Assembly (NCBI GenBank): GCA_003144275.1
Contig: NJBF01000036.1
Coordinates: 1 to 40,569, forward strand
Direction of reading: 5' to 3'
From: Candidatus Heimdallarchaeota archaeon B3_Heim
Lineage (GTDB): Archaea > Asgardarchaeota > Heimdallarchaeia > Hodarchaeales > Hodarchaeaceae
DNA: 40,569 nucleotides
A model generated the notes under the pieces. The model ran no database searches. It was not told the origin of the DNA and saw nothing but the letters and a program-made list of their open reading frames with translations. This document shows, piece by piece, positions 1 to 8,193 of the stretch. A program made the translations under genes and the position numbers. Each line of letters opens with the position of its first letter. The stretch's first letter is position 1.

Positions 1-12
1 TCTTTCCCTCAT
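1..12 (-). CDS. Possible start of a gene running off the left edge
   Basis: On the minus strand an ATG at 12-10 is preceded by GAAGGT with about 5 bases of spacing. A TATA-like ATTATAAT lies near 64-71. Only four codons are inside the window, so nothing can be said about the product. The signal rests on the ribosome-binding-site spacing alone. Confidence 0.2.
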
Positions 13-337
13 TTTTACCTTCTTTTATCTTTCCCTCCAGTGTCATTCACTTTCTTTTAACGATTATAATGCTTTTTTAGCAATTTTCCTCCCCATAGCT
101 TAGTTACAACAATTTAGACGAAATCTCATATCGTTAAACTTCATAGAAACGAATTTGAAACTTTCCTCCTCTCAAAGTATATGAAATACTCTGATTCTAG
201 TCTGTAAACCAAGGTAAAAGCATATTGTACTTGTGATGACCACTCAATCCTGTAGGAAAATTTTAATAGCTGACTTTCAAAATTAAGAAGGTTCATTTTA
301 GAATTATGTAAATGGAACATTAAAGGAGGAAATTTAT
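13..337. other. Intergenic stretch, no gene seen
   Basis: About 325 bases, very AT-rich, with a pyrimidine-rich run at 1-60. The right part carries the leader of the membrane-protein gene at 338: an AT-rich box near 255-265 (ATTTTAATAG) and the ribosome binding site AAAGGAGGA at 322-330. I see no RNA gene or small ORF that I would defend. Confidence 0.5.
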
Positions 338-730
338 TTGTTGTTTAAAGAAAAAATTCAATCTATTAAGCTAAAATACGTTTTACTTTTTCATACCGTT
401 GTAGCTCTCTCTTTTGGGATTTCTTTTATCTTCTTTCCCGAAATTTTACTTCCTATGTTAACTATTTCGGTCGAAACGGGATCTCTTTACGGTTTTCGTC
501 TCTTCGGGAGTGTGGTCCTCGGTGTTGCACTTCTTGCATTTTGTATTCGCAATGAAGAACCATCATCAGCTCGACAATCTGTCTTATTGTTCTTTGTCTT
601 TGGGTTTTTTATCATGACTATCATACATTTCTTATATGCAGATTTGACTAATCTTATGAATTGGAGTATAATTATCATGCATTTGGGATTTGTCTTAGTC
701 TATGGATATTTCTTCTATCGGAATCGGTAA
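338..730 (+). CDS. Small four-helix membrane protein, function unknown
   Basis: A 130-residue protein with four predicted transmembrane segments (about residues 12-32, 50-68, 80-101 and 108-126) and short loops. I do not recognise catalytic motifs. The topology and size fit the many small DoxX/DUF4345-like membrane proteins, but I cannot assign a family. The start is TTG at 338 (a second TTG follows at 341), chosen because a strong AAAGGAGGA at 322-330 ends 7 bases upstream. It converges on the ATP-grasp gene with a 5-base gap, so the two are not co-transcribed. Existence is well supported; function is not known. Confidence 0.8.
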   Translation: MLFKEKIQSIKLKYVLLFHTVVALSFGISFIFFPEILLPMLTISVETGSLYGFRLFGSVVLGVALLAFCIRNEEPSSARQSVLLFFVFGFFIMTIIHFLYADLTNLMNWSIIIMHLGFVLVYGYFFYRNR

Positions 731-735
731 AAGGA

Positions 736-2028
736 TTATTGTAACTCCATAAGTCTCTTTTTGGCTTCATCAAGCAGTGTTTCGACCTGTCTGCTTGATG
801 ACCCTGTCCCGAGTACAGATATTTTACCGTCAGAAATAGGCCCAACATTGAAGGGTAAAATGACGCCTGTGGTCTGTTCACCATCGTAAAGAAGTGCATC
901 CCAAACCCGTTCAAGATCAGCAAATGCTAAACCTTTTCGAGGCATATGCATATTTTCAGACCTGGCAGCATCTATTCTTCCATTTCGATTCTCCAGACGA
1001 GTTACAAGTTCCCATGGGTACATCGATCCAGTAACACGAGGATTACATTCAGCAGCAAAAAATCCGTCTTTTGTTTCAATATAGTCTAGACCAAAGGGCC
1101 CTATGTACCCTTCACTGACAAAATGCTGTGCAACTTTATAGGAAAGCCTTTTCACTTCCTGTTCATCAAAATAAAACGGAAACTCATTTCCCATATGGGA
1201 AGTTTCCTCATCTAGTATCTGGTTTGAGGTCTTAAGATGTAAAATTTTCTTATTTTTTGATATAAACCAAACTGAGGAGGGATTCGATTGTGTCTCATAA
1301 AAAGGTTCCACCATATACCGATCACCAGGTTGGCTATGATGAATAAGTTCCTTCAAAAGAGGTGAAGTCAGATCTTCAATAACATAGGTAGTTGATGCAG
1401 ACGCTCCATATTCCCCTCTAAGAATGACTTTTCCTGTCTCTAGCAGTTCTCTTCTAACAACTTCAACTAATGCTATTAAACACTGTTCACTTTTTGAATT
1501 AACCGTAAAGATTACTTCATCAATGACGGGAACACCAATTTTCCGACAAGCGTTTTTAAAATTGATTTTACTGTCAAATTTTCTTACTACATGAGGAAAG
1601 GAATACATTTCCAGATCTAAATATGTAGAAACTTGTTGCTCTAGGAGTCCTCCGAAATATGGACTCAGAACTGCTTTTTTTTGTCGATTTCCTAAATGCG
1701 ATCGAATAGTGTATTTTGTCCCATTTTTCAAGATTCGTTCAGGCAACGTTTCTTTTGGATTACCATCTAAGACAATAATTCGGTTTGTTCCGAGATTTAC
1801 GCTTTGGAGCCACTTCAAATATGATTTCTCAGGATGTGTTTTTGTAAGAATCACATCGTTGGGTCTAGCTATCGATATAGCACGATCATACCTCTCAATC
1901 CCTTCTACTTGGGTTATAATCTTTGAGAAATTCGGTAAAGTATTGATTTCGTGAAGAAATACCACTGGAGAACCTAACTGGTCAACGAAGGATCCGCAAT
2001 CCTCAAAAGAATTGTTGTCTTCACTCAA
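736..2028 (-). CDS. ATP-grasp ligase paired with a radical SAM gene
   Basis: A 430-residue ATP-grasp enzyme. These couple ATP hydrolysis to forming an amide or thioester through an acyl-phosphate. The N-terminal 130 residues look like a pre-ATP-grasp domain (DGNPKETLPERIL near 88-100). The middle holds the ATP-binding lysine and loop region (VILRGEYGASASTTY near 206-220). The magnesium-binding signature AECNPRVTGS lies near 326-335. The last 90 residues (GVILPFNVGPISDG) resemble the C-terminus of peptide ligases of the pheganomycin PGM1 type; this comparison is from memory and tentative. Its ATG overlaps the stop of the upstream radical SAM gene by 4 bases (ATGA), so the two are translationally coupled and probably act on one product. 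The substrate is unknown; a carboxylate or peptide is inferred. Confidence 0.85.
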   Translation of the reverse strand: MSEDNNSFEDCGSFVDQLGSPVVFLHEINTLPNFSKIITQVEGIERYDRAISIARPNDVILTKTHPEKSYLKWLQSVNLGTNRIIVLDGNPKETLPERILKNGTKYTIRSHLGNRQKKAVLSPYFGGLLEQQVSTYLDLEMYSFPHVVRKFDSKINFKNACRKIGVPVIDEVIFTVNSKSEQCLIALVEVVRRELLETGKVILRGEYGASASTTYVIEDLTSPLLKELIHHSQPGDRYMVEPFYETQSNPSSVWFISKNKKILHLKTSNQILDEETSHMGNEFPFYFDEQEVKRLSYKVAQHFVSEGYIGPFGLDYIETKDGFFAAECNPRVTGSMYPWELVTRLENRNGRIDAARSENMHMPRKGLAFADLERVWDALLYDGEQTTGVILPFNVGPISDGKISVLGTGSSSRQVETLLDEAKKRLMELQ

Positions 2029-3548
2029 CTAGTTACCCCCGTTTCGAAGGAATGGTACAAATGAGTCAATTGCTCCACTTTATGTTGATCTTGTAAGAAG
2101 TCAGATGCAGTTTGCTCAAAAAACCATGAAGTAAGGTCTTGGATGGATTTCCCATCCAGAACGTCAAGTTGATCTTTGAGAAATGTCTGAAACTGGATAT
2201 AATAATCTACGAGCCGTAATCCTTGACCATTTTGGTGCTGAAATAGATCAAAAAAACTCTGCTTTAAATTCGATGTCCTATGAAGCAAATAAATTAAGAA
2301 AGCTAGCTCTTTTGCTTGGTTATATTCGAATTGAGGAAAGCTCTCATTTGAAATTAATTTATGAGGAGGCTCCTCCATATATTCAATACCATATTCACTC
2401 GGATTCTTATATAAGTCACTCCCAGGTAGACACAGTAATTCGTGGAAATAGATTCCTTCTGGTTTCAATTTTAGTACAAAATCAACACTATCAATGAATT
2501 GTGAGTAATTGTCCCCAGGTAATCCAATAATTAAACTAAACCAAAATTCAACAGCTTTATTCTGTTGCCTTATCAATTTAATGTTTTTTCGATAAAGCTC
2601 TGCATTAAACTTTCTCTTTATCCGACTAAGTACTTCAGGCGCGGTTGATTGCACCCCAAATGCGAATTCTTCATTGTTCAGCTGGCTAATCAGTTCAACT
2701 ATTCGCTCATTGGTTAAGTATTCGGGACTCACTTCAAATGTAACAGGTTTTTTATGTTTATTAGCTTCTATTAAAAAGTTCAATAACTCTAAGGATCTTT
2801 CTTTTCGTAAAAATGGATTGGAATCCGTGATATAGACCGTTCTGACCTTAGGATGGTTGAATAAAAATTCGAAAGCTGGTTTTATTTTTTCTAGACTGAA
2901 ATATTTCATCTTTCTTTCTCCCCAAGTACAGTAAGCACACGAAAATGGACATCCTCTAGAAGTTTCAATCGCGGCCCTAACAGGTGTTTTACTGTTCTCT
3001 AAATAGTTTCGATAATCTTGACTTTCATATGGTAAAACGAGATCATCAAGATTCTTCATTTGAGCTTCTGGATTGCTTAAAACCATTCCATTTTTTCGAT
3101 ATATTAGACCTGGAACCGTGCTTAAGTCCTTAGTTGTTAAAAACGATTTGAATGCATATTCTCCTTCCCCGTTGAACACAAAATCAACAAAATCATATTT
3201 CACTAGAATCTGTTCAGCTAAACCACTTGCTTCGGGTCCTCCTAAGACGATAATTCTTTTCGGATTCGTTTCTTTCAATTTTCCAGCGAGAACAAGAATT
3301 TTCTCAAAATTCCAAACATAGGCTGTAAACCCGTATATCTGTTCATTACCAGTCTCTAAGTCCTGAAAAATATCCTCGTTCGAAGTATTAATATCATATT
3401 GGGAAATATGTACCGAAAATTTCTTTGAAATCTCAGGATCCTTAAGGATATAACTTTTAATACTAACAGGGGCAAGAGATAGATCTCGACCTGGAAAGCT
3501 TATTGAAACAAGCTTGATTGATGTAATTTGGCTATCGTTGAATTTCAT
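2025..3548 (-). CDS. Cobalamin-binding radical SAM protein
   Basis: A 507-residue class B radical SAM protein. Residues 1-140 form a B12-binding Rossmann domain (VLGGPEAS at 101-108, FNGEGEYAFKSF at 125-136). Residues 190-420 are the radical SAM barrel with RGCPFSCAYCTWG, where C200, C204 and C207 hold the 4Fe-4S cluster. Residues from about 430 form a helical C-terminal domain of the kind seen in DUF4080-type members. Family members do methylations or other radical rearrangements on unreactive carbons; the substrate here is not predictable. It is the first gene of a two-gene unit with the ATP-grasp ligase (4-base overlap). GAGGA about 5 bases before ATG 3548 supports the start. A weak TATA-like ATTATAAAAA lies at 3584-3593 and a better one at 3735-3746. 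Confidence 0.9.
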   Translation of the reverse strand: MKFNDSQITSIKLVSISFPGRDLSLAPVSIKSYILKDPEISKKFSVHISQYDINTSNEDIFQDLETGNEQIYGFTAYVWNFEKILVLAGKLKETNPKRIIVLGGPEASGLAEQILVKYDFVDFVFNGEGEYAFKSFLTTKDLSTVPGLIYRKNGMVLSNPEAQMKNLDDLVLPYESQDYRNYLENSKTPVRAAIETSRGCPFSCAYCTWGERKMKYFSLEKIKPAFEFLFNHPKVRTVYITDSNPFLRKERSLELLNFLIEANKHKKPVTFEVSPEYLTNERIVELISQLNNEEFAFGVQSTAPEVLSRIKRKFNAELYRKNIKLIRQQNKAVEFWFSLIIGLPGDNYSQFIDSVDFVLKLKPEGIYFHELLCLPGSDLYKNPSEYGIEYMEEPPHKLISNESFPQFEYNQAKELAFLIYLLHRTSNLKQSFFDLFQHQNGQGLRLVDYYIQFQTFLKDQLDVLDGKSIQDLTSWFFEQTASDFLQDQHKVEQLTHLYHSFETGVTS

Positions 3549-3583
3549 AAGTCCTCATGATAATGCACCTCTGGTAAGTAAAA

Positions 3584-3593
3584 ATTATAAAAA
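3584..3593 (-). promoter_or_regulatory. Possible proximal TATA box of the radical SAM gene
   Basis: On the minus strand this reads TTTTTATAAT, about 36-45 bases before ATG 3548. That would give a short leader carrying the GAGGA ribosome binding site. It is weaker than the box at 3735-3746. Confidence 0.3.
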
Positions 3594-3647
3594 CTGGAGT
3601 ATCTCCACGTTCTAGGAACTAATTTACTAAAAGAGACGGAGTATTTT

Positions 3648-3704
3648 CTAGATTTGAAGGCGGTTTGACTGTGAAAAATTAATTTCTTGATCCCTTCTTG
3701 TCAT
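3648..3704 (-). CDS. 18-residue leader ORF before the radical SAM cassette
   Basis: Minus-strand ATG at 3704, preceded by GGAG with about 6 bases of spacing, encodes 18 residues (MTRRDQEINF then SQSNRLQI) and stops at 3648. It lies about 100 bases before the radical SAM start. It follows a canonical TATA sequence, TTTAAATA, 33-40 bases upstream of its ATG, so a transcript starting near 3714 would begin just before this ORF. It could be a regulatory leader peptide, a very short substrate peptide, or chance. There is no cleavage motif, no Cys and no aromatic residue beyond one Phe, so a ribosomal-peptide precursor is not strongly indicated. Confidence 0.3.
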   Translation of the reverse strand: MTRRDQEINFSQSNRLQI

Positions 3705-3734
3705 TTTTAACTCCAAACGTCCCCTTTCTTTCAG

Positions 3735-3746
3735 AGTATTTAAACC
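3735..3746 (-). promoter_or_regulatory. TATA box of the radical SAM/ATP-grasp unit
   Basis: Minus strand GGTTTAAATACT, a near-consensus archaeal TATA element. The spacing to the SD motif and ATG of the leader ORF at 3704 fits a start site near 3714 with a 10-base leader. Confidence 0.5.
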
Positions 3747-3901
3747 TTTTTTTATTTACACTCGCTCTTTTTTATCAGATTCAGAATTCACTACCAAGTT
3801 TATCAGACTGGATTGTTGATGATAACCGTTTTTTTTCACCCACGCTTCAGAACTGCTAACGAACAGAAAATGTGACCAACTAGTATCTTTTTTCTGTTTC
3901 T

Positions 3902-3916
3902 GGAAAAAGAAAAAAG
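3902..3916 (-). terminator. T-rich terminator after the DOMON gene
   Basis: Minus strand reads CTTTTTTCTTTTTCC about 20 bases after the DOMON stop codon. T-tracts of this kind end transcription in archaea without a hairpin. Confidence 0.4.
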
Positions 3917-3936
3917 CAAGGAGGTGGGTAAAAACC

Positions 3937-4680
3937 CTATCTTCTTTTATGGTAAACGAGTGCGAGACTAAATAGACTAATCAGCAGAAAAATTCCTTGA
4001 AATCCTGGGGTACTATCCGTAATGGTAGTAGAGGGATTCTCTTGAGTAGTAGTTTTAGTCTGTTGAGGCGTACCGATAGTTATAATTGATGATCCTCTAG
4101 CTCCACCATGGTATTCACTGAAACTGTCTGATGCACCATAAGCCCAAATGATATCAATTTCACCTTCAACGGGGATATTTTTATCATAATTTTCGTCACC
4201 AGTTGAAAGGAGACGAGTGAATTCTATGCTAGTGCTTGTTGCATTTTCTATCCCATTATAAGAAAGAATGTCATCAGTTCCTCCAAGATCGGTATCAAGT
4301 GGATGATTACCCCCCGTTGGATTGAGGGAAAAAGCATCGATAATTACTACGGTCCCATTTGCCTCTACCCACGCATATATTATGTCGGCGTCTTGCATTT
4401 GGGTTGTTGGATCAAAACCGATTGCAACCCATCCTGTGGTTTGTGCTACAATTCCAATTGAAATACTTGTGGCATCTATGAGCTCCCAAGAGAGTTCAAA
4501 TGCTCCACTACCAAAAGATTTTGACGAATTATATTCTCCGGAATTAATGATTCCATCGATTACTGGAGCTTGCAGTACTTCAAAGTTAATTTCTTGTGCA
4601 CTCGCTATTTGAGTTCCAGCAATGAGAAGACTGAAAAATATGAATATAGAAGTAATTTCGATATGTTTTTTTTGTAACAT
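3937..4680 (-). CDS. Secreted DOMON-domain protein with PGF-CTERM-like anchor
   Basis: A cell-surface protein of 247 residues from the ATG at 4680. The signal peptide covers the first 29 residues (hydrophobic core IFIFFSLLIAG, cleavage near ASA-QE). A DOMON domain fills roughly residues 40-195: GWVAIGFDP, MQDADIIYAWV, FTRLLSTGD. DOMON domains bind haem b or sugars and serve electron transfer outside the membrane. A Thr/Ser/Pro-rich linker leads to a C-terminal TPGFQGIFLLISLFSLA and a basic end. This matches the PGF-CTERM layout recognised by archaeosortase A, after which a lipid anchor is added. The frame is open back to a TTG at 4737, but GGTGA sits about 5 bases before ATG 4680, which also gives the proper signal peptide. 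A TATA-like TTTAAAAT lies near 4723-4730. Confidence 0.8.
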   Translation of the reverse strand: MLQKKHIEITSIFIFFSLLIAGTQIASAQEINFEVLQAPVIDGIINSGEYNSSKSFGSGAFELSWELIDATSISIGIVAQTTGWVAIGFDPTTQMQDADIIYAWVEANGTVVIIDAFSLNPTGGNHPLDTDLGGTDDILSYNGIENATSTSIEFTRLLSTGDENYDKNIPVEGEIDIIWAYGASDSFSEYHGGARGSSIITIGTPQQTKTTTQENPSTTITDSTPGFQGIFLLISLFSLALVYHKRR

Positions 4681-4748
4681 GAAGTTCACCAATTTAGCGT
4701 ATGATACGGAACACTTAGAAGCAAATTTTAAAGACAATTTCCAATGAA

Positions 4749-4765
4749 TCTCGAAAATTTCGAGA
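4749..4765. promoter_or_regulatory. 17-bp palindrome upstream of the DOMON gene
   Basis: TCTCGAAA-A-TTTCGAGA, a perfect inverted repeat with 8-base arms and one central base. It lies 69 bases before the DOMON start at 4680 and just upstream of its TATA-like box, a position suited to a regulator. Its 11-base core reappears at 8882-8892. Confidence 0.35.
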
Positions 4766-4856
4766 ATCGAAGCACTAATTAATGGGGATTGAAGCGAAAA
4801 ATGATTCCAAAGGAAAGACTAGCATTTCAGAGGCATCGATGAAGGTAAAGGTTCAG

Positions 4857-5735
4857 CTAAAATATTCCTAACCCTTTCAACATCATTATCAAACCAAATA
4901 AAATGAATATTGCAATCATTAATTTATCAGATGTTTCGGAACTAACACGCGTTGCTATTCGTGGTCCTATTTGCCCACCAATTAATACTCCAGGGATAGT
5001 GAATATAACCAACTCCCAAGGAACAGATTCTATTCCAACTAATAACGTATCAGCTAAAGTGGCAATAAGAACTGTAATCGTGACAACAAATACTGATGTA
5101 CCAGCAGCTATTTTCATAGGTAAGCCACACCGTACACGAAGAGTAGTGATTGCCGACTCTCCTATTCCAAAACTAATAAATCCAGCAGCAAAACCACCTA
5201 TACCATTTAATAATCTTCCCTGCCGAGCATTACATACTTTGTACTCATATTTGTTATTTTCACTATCTAAAATAACCCTACTGGGATCAGATGATTTTGA
5301 AACAGGTGAACCATGTTTTTCCTTCCTTTTATTAATTATTATATAAATTGTTAAAATCCAAAGTCCTAACCCAAAAAGAAGACTCAAGACTTCATTTAAG
5401 TCAAAATCTTCGATTACACGTTTGGCTACCACTCCGACAATTCCTGCAGGGATTGAAATGGCTAAGATTGTCATACCAGTCTTGAAGTCAATCAATTTTC
5501 TTCTAGAATATCCAAACAATCCACTAGCAAAACCAAACACTTCAGTTAATAACGCAGCCCCAAATGCATCAGCTGGAGAAAGAATGGGAACCCCTATAAT
5601 AGGAAAAAGGATAATGAATATAGGAGAAAAGAACAGTGCACCACCAATTCCAAGGGTCATTGCAATGGACGCAACTATTATCGCAATAGGAAACATGAAC
5701 CAATATACTAATAGATCTATCATTTCTTTAGCCAC
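4857..5735 (-). CDS. TauE/SafE-family anion exporter
   Basis: An eight-helix membrane protein of 292 residues, the usual size for TauE/SafE (DUF81) permeases, which move sulfite, sulfoacetate, thiosulfate or other organosulfur anions. Each half contains the family's Gly/Pro-rich pattern: GIGGALFFSPI near 29-39, and GIGGFAAGFISFGIGES in the second half. A charged loop of about 45 residues (130-175) joins the halves. The start is GTG 5735 or ATG 5723; neither has a good ribosome binding site. The gap to the upstream flavoprotein reductase is only 16 bases, so the two are probably co-transcribed. A sulfur-linked role is inferred from that pairing and not proven. Confidence 0.85.
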   Translation of the reverse strand: MAKEMIDLLVYWFMFPIAIIVASIAMTLGIGGALFFSPIFIILFPIIGVPILSPADAFGAALLTEVFGFASGLFGYSRRKLIDFKTGMTILAISIPAGIVGVVAKRVIEDFDLNEVLSLLFGLGLWILTIYIIINKRKEKHGSPVSKSSDPSRVILDSENNKYEYKVCNARQGRLLNGIGGFAAGFISFGIGESAITTLRVRCGLPMKIAAGTSVFVVTITVLIATLADTLLVGIESVPWELVIFTIPGVLIGGQIGPRIATRVSSETSDKLMIAIFILFGLIMMLKGLGIF

Positions 5736-5751
5736 TCTAAGTGAAGATGTT

Positions 5752-7167
5752 TTATATTGGGGGTGTATACTGGTTAACAGGCTTTAACCGTGCGAACGCC
5801 CTTTCCACTACTTGGCTTAGCGAGGGGTGGATATGCATTCCATTCAATATTGGAGAAAATGTTCTCTCTTTTGTATACAGTTGAGTAATAATCTCTTGTA
5901 TTAAGATACTTGCATAAGGCCCAATTATATGAGCGCCTAAAATTTTGGCCGTGTCTTTTTCGGTAATTACTTTCACAAAGAAATCTTTCGATTCCATAGC
6001 CCGTCCATACCCAGTATTTTCATATCGGATACTCCCAATCAATATGTTCTCTTCTCCATATTGCTCTACTGCTTCTTTTTGGCGTAATCCAACAGCAGCA
6101 ATTTCTGGGTAAGTAAAAATCGCATGAGGAATTGCATGATAATCAACTTTTTCATGTTTATTTAGGAAAGCATTCTTATAGACAATTTCAGTCTCATAAT
6201 TGGCTTTGTGTTTAAGTAAGAATTTTCCATTTGCATCTCCAAACGCATAAATATTCTTTTGAGAGGTCTCTAAATATTCATCAACTAAAATCCATCCTCT
6301 CTTATCTGTCTCAACTCCAGACTTTTCTGTCTGAAGGAGATAAGAGTTCGATCGTCTTCCAGTCGCAATTATTACTTCGTCTCCTGTATAAGACTTAGTT
6401 TCTCCTGATGCACGGTTTTTAACTATTAATTGCTTACCATCTGCAGTTGCTTTGGCTTTTGTTACTTCTGAATTTGTGATAATGGTAAGATAATTAGATA
6501 ATATTTTTCGAGCTAATTTTGATACTTCGGGCTCTTCCTGAGGAAGGAATTGAGGGTTTCTACCAATAATAATGACCTCTGAACCCATTGCTGAATAGAA
6601 ATGCCCAAGTTCAGCAGCAATATACCCACCTCCTACAATTAAAATTTTTCTAGGAAGCTCTGGAAGAGAATTTTCTAGGAAGATAGTCTTGCTTGTATGA
6701 TACTCTATTGAATCTATATCAACAATTGGGGGAATTGAGATATCACTTCCTAGACATAATAGAATTTTATCCCCTTTAATTATTTCATTGTTAATTTTGA
6801 TTGTATATTTGTCTATAAAAGCTCCTACACCACGATAGTAGTCCACTTGGCTGGCATTGTTAAATTTTGATTTAGTTTTTTGAATATTAGATTGAATCTC
6901 TTTCTGTACTTTACCCATTATTGTCTTATAATCAATACTTTCAATGTTAACAGTAATTCCATGTTTTTTTGCATGTTCAATATTTCTAATTACTATTCCA
7001 GGATAAATCAAGCGTTTAGAGGGAATACACCCTCTTATCAAGCAGACTCCACCTGGTTCATCTTTATCGATCATAGCAATTCTTATTTCAGGATTCTTAT
7101 TGATCAGGCGATCAATAATTCTCTTTGCGGATCCTGATCCGATCATAATAACATCATAGTTCTTCAT
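5752..7167 (-). CDS. Flavoprotein pyridine nucleotide-disulfide oxidoreductase
   Basis: A 471-residue class I flavoprotein disulfide reductase, normal length. It has the FAD-binding N-terminus, redox pair GGVCLIRGCIPSK (C42 and C47), NAD(P)-binding GGGYIAAELG near 178-187, second FAD motif YAFGDANG, and the C-terminal dimer domain with HIHPSLSQVVERAF supplying the active-site His-Glu. The N-terminal dinucleotide motif is unusual: GSGSAKRI, with Ala in place of the third Gly. The LIR and SLSQVVERAF details fit mycothione-reductase or low-molecular-weight-disulfide reductase relatives better than the dihydrolipoamide dehydrogenase at 29775, but the substrate is unproven. GAAGGT before ATG 7167 supports the start. 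It lies between 6-phosphogluconate dehydrogenase (51 bases upstream) and the TauE exporter (16 bases downstream). Confidence 0.85.
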   Translation of the reverse strand: MKNYDVIMIGSGSAKRIIDRLINKNPEIRIAMIDKDEPGGVCLIRGCIPSKRLIYPGIVIRNIEHAKKHGITVNIESIDYKTIMGKVQKEIQSNIQKTKSKFNNASQVDYYRGVGAFIDKYTIKINNEIIKGDKILLCLGSDISIPPIVDIDSIEYHTSKTIFLENSLPELPRKILIVGGGYIAAELGHFYSAMGSEVIIIGRNPQFLPQEEPEVSKLARKILSNYLTIITNSEVTKAKATADGKQLIVKNRASGETKSYTGDEVIIATGRRSNSYLLQTEKSGVETDKRGWILVDEYLETSQKNIYAFGDANGKFLLKHKANYETEIVYKNAFLNKHEKVDYHAIPHAIFTYPEIAAVGLRQKEAVEQYGEENILIGSIRYENTGYGRAMESKDFFVKVITEKDTAKILGAHIIGPYASILIQEIITQLYTKERTFSPILNGMHIHPSLSQVVERAFARLKPVNQYTPPI

Positions 7168-7218
7168 TAGGGGTACCTTCTCTTTTCACAACTGAAATGG
7201 ATTCATGATGGATTTTGT

Positions 7219-8154
7219 TTATAATGGAGCTAAACGACTAGTTTTTCGCTCATTAGATATGTAATCTGACTTTCCAAAAGGATGTCCCCCAAAACCATGT
7301 CTCATCATTGCTATGGCTCTATAAGTATCACTATCGCTCATCTCTCTTGCTCTCATTAATTCTGTAATTGAAATACTTATGACTGGAGTAGGGATTTCTT
7401 TATTGATCGCATCTTGTACCAGCCAATTAACTTCCCCAGTGTCTTCAATATAACTCTCTATGTCGCTCAATTTTTTTTCACGAAGACCTTTTTCCATCAG
7501 TTCAACCAACCAACTTCTAATAACAGACCCGTTTGACCAATTGAGAAATATCTTTTGTAGATCCAATTTAAATCCACTCGCTGTTAGTAATGAGACTCCT
7601 TCGCCAATAGCTTGAAGCATACCAAATTCTATTCCATTATGAACAAGTTTAACAAAATGTCCTGTTCCTGGAGCTCCTGTGTGGACATAACCATTTTCTA
7701 CAGCCAATTTTTTTAATATAGGTTCAGCAATCTGCACACCCTCCTTTTTACCTCCCACCATGAAGCATGCTCCATAACGAGCACCTTCCCAACCACCACT
7801 AGTCCCAGTGTCACAAAAATAAATGCCTTTGGCCTCAAGTTCACTTTCTCTTCGGATTGAATCCTGATAAAATGAGTTACCTCCATCTAATATTACATCA
7901 CCTTCCTCTAAAAATGGAGTTATTTCGGAGATCACCTGATCAATGATTTTCCCTGCAGGTAACGATAGATATACCACGCGCGGTTTGCTTAGCTCATTAA
8001 ACAGACTTTTGTAATCTAAGAAAACATGAACACCATATTTTTCGAGCTCTGGTTTTTGACTTCTTGCTTTCCCGTAAACCGTTATCCCTTTATCTACAGC
8101 TTGTTGTGCAAGATTTCCACCCATTTTGCCTAATCCAATAATTATTAGTTCCAC
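7219..8154 (-). CDS. gnd: 6-phosphogluconate dehydrogenase, short type
   Basis: Oxidative decarboxylation of 6-phosphogluconate to ribulose 5-phosphate. Of 311 residues, it belongs to the short type (about 300) that lacks the long C-terminal repeat. Visible are the Rossmann motif GLGKMGGN, substrate motifs DGGNSFYQDS and TSGGWEGARYG, and the catalytic Lys/Asn segment KLVHNGIE. Arg soon after the second beta strand (GKARSQK) suggests NADP use. The frame continues to a GTG at 8163, but that GTG is part of AGGTG, which is correctly spaced (6 bases) as a ribosome binding site for the GTG at 8154. That makes the protein begin MELIIIGLGKMG. It follows the cyclase-family gene by about 40 bases on the same strand. 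Confidence 0.92.
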   Translation of the reverse strand: MELIIIGLGKMGGNLAQQAVDKGITVYGKARSQKPELEKYGVHVFLDYKSLFNELSKPRVVYLSLPAGKIIDQVISEITPFLEEGDVILDGGNSFYQDSIRRESELEAKGIYFCDTGTSGGWEGARYGACFMVGGKKEGVQIAEPILKKLAVENGYVHTGAPGTGHFVKLVHNGIEFGMLQAIGEGVSLLTASGFKLDLQKIFLNWSNGSVIRSWLVELMEKGLREKKLSDIESYIEDTGEVNWLVQDAINKEIPTPVISISITELMRAREMSDSDTYRAIAMMRHGFGGHPFGKSDYISNERKTSRLAPL

Positions 8155-8193
8155 TATAATCACCTAATCGTTTGTTATATTTTGATTAACACA

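Larger units (their letters stand above)
3549..3936. other. 388-base intergenic region with promoter and leader ORF
   Basis: This interval separates the DOMON gene from the radical SAM/ATP-grasp pair, both on the minus strand. It contains the likely T-rich terminator of the DOMON gene at 3902-3916, a good TATA box at 3735-3746, an 18-codon ORF at 3648-3704 and a second weak TATA-like box at 3584-3593. No other gene is visible. Confidence 0.5.

Noticed and set aside
4903..5346. 147-codon frame antisense to the TauE gene
   Set aside because: Shadow of a hydrophobic membrane-protein gene on the other strand; no family features.
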